A stretch of 5,269 nt of DNA, from assembly GCA_016215735.1 (NCBI GenBank), contig JACRIA010000013.1:1-5269 (forward strand), given 5' to 3'. The stretch's first letter is position 1. The number at the start of each line of letters is the position of its first letter. Made by a program: the position numbers and the translations under genes. The stretch comes from Candidatus Peregrinibacteria bacterium. Its GTDB lineage: Bacteria; Patescibacteriota; Gracilibacteria; UBA1369; UBA12463. The notes under the pieces were generated by a model. The model saw nothing but the letters and a program-made list of their open reading frames with translations. It ran no database searches and had not been told where the DNA came from. Shown here one piece after another: positions 4,109 to 5,269 of this stretch.

Positions 4109-5269
4109 TTATTGCAGCCTCGGAAATAAAACCGGCGGCTTTTTCACCGTATCTCCCGCTAACCCAGCAAGGATTTTTTCCGCAGTTTGAGGCATAAAAG
4201 GCTTTAGCATAATTCCGATATTTTTGAGAATATCAATCATGTTGCAGACAACATTTTTGAGCAAATCAGGATTCTCTTTTGCCAAAACCCACGGCTTCAT
4301 TTCTTCAACATATCTATTGCCAAAATCGCTTAAAGCAAGCACTTCTTCAATCGCGGCTTTAAGATTGAATTCTTCGATATTTTTCTGCCACTCTGCGGCT
4401 GTTCGGCTGATAAAATCTTTGCATTCTTTTGTGCGGCTGTCTTTGTCGAATTTTTTGTCAGATGCAGGCACGCGAGATTCAAAATATTTTTCTGCCACTA
4501 CAAAAACTCTATTTACCAAATTACCAAGATTATTTGCAAGTTCGGTATTATAAAGCGCTTCAAATCTTTCTTTACTAAAATCACCATCGTCAGTTGTCGG
4601 AATTTCACGGCTCAAATAATATCGCACCGCATCAACTCCGTATTTTTCAATTGTTTCAAAAGGATCAACAACATTTCCAAGCGACTTGCTCATTTTTTGG
4701 CCTTGAGAAGTGATAAATCCGTGAACGTAAATATTTTTTGGAACGCCGATTTCCGCGCTCAAAAGCATTCCAATCCAAATCCCAGCATGAAATCTCAAAA
4801 TATCTTTTCCAATAATATGGACATTAGCAGGCCAGAATTTTTTAAACAGCGCGCCCCCGCGGCCATCCGCAAAACCCTCATAATCAAGCGCGGTAATGTA
4901 ATTGGATAACGCATCGCACCATACATACATTACATGTTCAGCGTCACCAGGCACTTCGATTCCCCACGGAAGATTTTTCTTTGGACGCGAAAAACTCACA
5001 TCAGCTAAACCTTCGCCGATTATATTCAGCATTTCATTTTTGCGAGCTTCAGGTACAATCCGCAATTTATCTGATTTTATAAGATCGCGGATTTGAGTCG
5101 AATATTTCGACAATTTGAAAAAATAATTTTCTTCTTCAAGGTAATCTGGCGCGGTTTTGTGCGTTGGACATTTATTCTCAACCAAATCTTTTTCAAGAAC
5201 ATAAGCTTCGCATCCGGAACAATAAAGGCCTGTGTATTTTGCTTTATAAATATCGCCTTTTTTGGCTAA
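4109..5269 (-). CDS. metG: Methionyl-tRNA synthetase, N-terminus beyond the right edge
   Basis: This cytoplasmic class I enzyme charges tRNA-Met with methionine using ATP. The frame is open from the right edge (first codon at 5269-5267) to TAA at 4111-4109, giving 386 residues. In fragment numbering, a zinc knuckle is seen as C17-x2-C20 and C34-x2-H37, like the single knuckle of Thermus MetRS. Next come SRPKKNLPWGIEVPGD (94-109), the VWCDAL strand (116-121; Phe is usual where Cys appears), HIIGKDI (151-157) and KMSKS (192-196, DNA 4696-4682). Then come DAVRYYL (213-219) and the helical anticodon-binding domain with NNLGNLVNR. The protein ends at PVLFPRL, so there is no C-terminal EMAP/Trbp111-like tRNA-binding domain. 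Comparison with Thermus puts about 110 residues, including the HIGH motif, outside the window. A TTG at 5185 is not the real start because homologous sequence continues upstream. It is convergent with the pilin-like operon, 20 bp apart. Confidence 0.97.
   Translation of the reverse strand, partial: LAKKGDIYKAKYTGLYCSGCEAYVLEKDLVENKCPTHKTAPDYLEEENYFFKLSKYSTQIRDLIKSDKLRIVPEARKNEMLNIIGEGLADVSFSRPKKNLPWGIEVPGDAEHVMYVWCDALSNYITALDYEGFADGRGGALFKKFWPANVHIIGKDILRFHAGIWIGMLLSAEIGVPKNIYVHGFITSQGQKMSKSLGNVVDPFETIEKYGVDAVRYYLSREIPTTDDGDFSKERFEALYNTELANNLGNLVNRVFVVAEKYFESRVPASDKKFDKDSRTKECKDFISRTAAEWQKNIEEFNLKAAIEEVLALSDFGNRYVEEMKPWVLAKENPDLLKNVVCNMIDILKNIGIMLKPFMPQTAEKILAGLAGDTVKKPPVLFPRLQ
4116..4144 (+). 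terminator. Probable intrinsic terminator of the pilT/pilin-like operon
   Basis: AGCC (4116-4119) pairs with GGCT (4137-4140) and CGG (4121-4123) with CCG (4132-4134). There is a 1x2 internal loop and an 8-nt A-rich loop. A run of five T (4140-4144) follows at once. It lies 27 nt after the stop of the last operon gene, inside the antisense 3' end of metG. The interrupted stem makes it a moderate call. No matching terminator for metG was found in the 20-bp gap or just beyond it. Confidence 0.45.

Noticed and set aside
4224..5096. Plus-strand open frames opposite metG
   Set aside because: They are antisense shadows of a clearly conserved MetG sequence.
5183..5185. TTG as the start of metG
   Set aside because: MetG-like sequence, including the first two zinc cysteines, continues upstream to the window edge.

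Overview
The window looks like a piece of a Candidate Phyla Radiation (Patescibacteria) genome, possibly Parcubacteria-like. The signs are tightly packed short genes, no clear Shine-Dalgarno sites, a compact MetG, and a PilT-type ATPase followed by tandem two-helix pilin-like proteins of a kind common in that group. TGA works as a stop: four genes end on it, three of them in ATGA overlaps. This argues against the recoded Gracilibacteria and Absconditabacteria. The lineage is inference; no marker gene settles it.

Layout. Positions 1-193 (minus strand) hold the start of an unrecognised protein that leaves the window at the left edge. Positions 194-451 are a divergent intergenic region. It has a candidate minus-strand promoter with a palindrome, a good plus-strand promoter at 314-342 (extended -10 TATAAT, 17-nt spacer), and three tandem hairpin repeats at 351-438. 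The repeats lie in the predicted leader of the downstream operon. Positions 452-4088 (plus strand) are a six-gene operon: a PilT-family hexameric ATPase, then five small secreted membrane proteins (158, 254, 138, 141 and 170 residues). All junctions are 2-nt gaps or 4-nt ATGA overlaps. A probable terminator follows at 4116-4144, inside the 3' end of the convergent metG. Positions 4109-5269 (minus strand) are methionyl-tRNA synthetase, lacking its N-terminus at the right edge.

How it may work. The five small proteins share one plan: a Sec signal peptide with an A-x-A cleavage site, a variable extracytoplasmic segment, and two C-terminal transmembrane helices joined by a short Lys-rich loop with the pattern G-x(6-7)-[AG]-K. 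This is the plan of VirB2/TrbC-type conjugative pilins, not of type IV pilins. The operon therefore pairs a type IV pilus-type motor ATPase with an array of five diverged type IV secretion-type pilin-like proteins. The best candidate for an undescribed system here is a hetero-oligomeric surface filament or membrane complex driven or disassembled by a dedicated PilT-like motor. No PilB, PilC, prepilin peptidase, VirB4 or VirB6 is visible in the window, so the rest of any machine must be encoded elsewhere.
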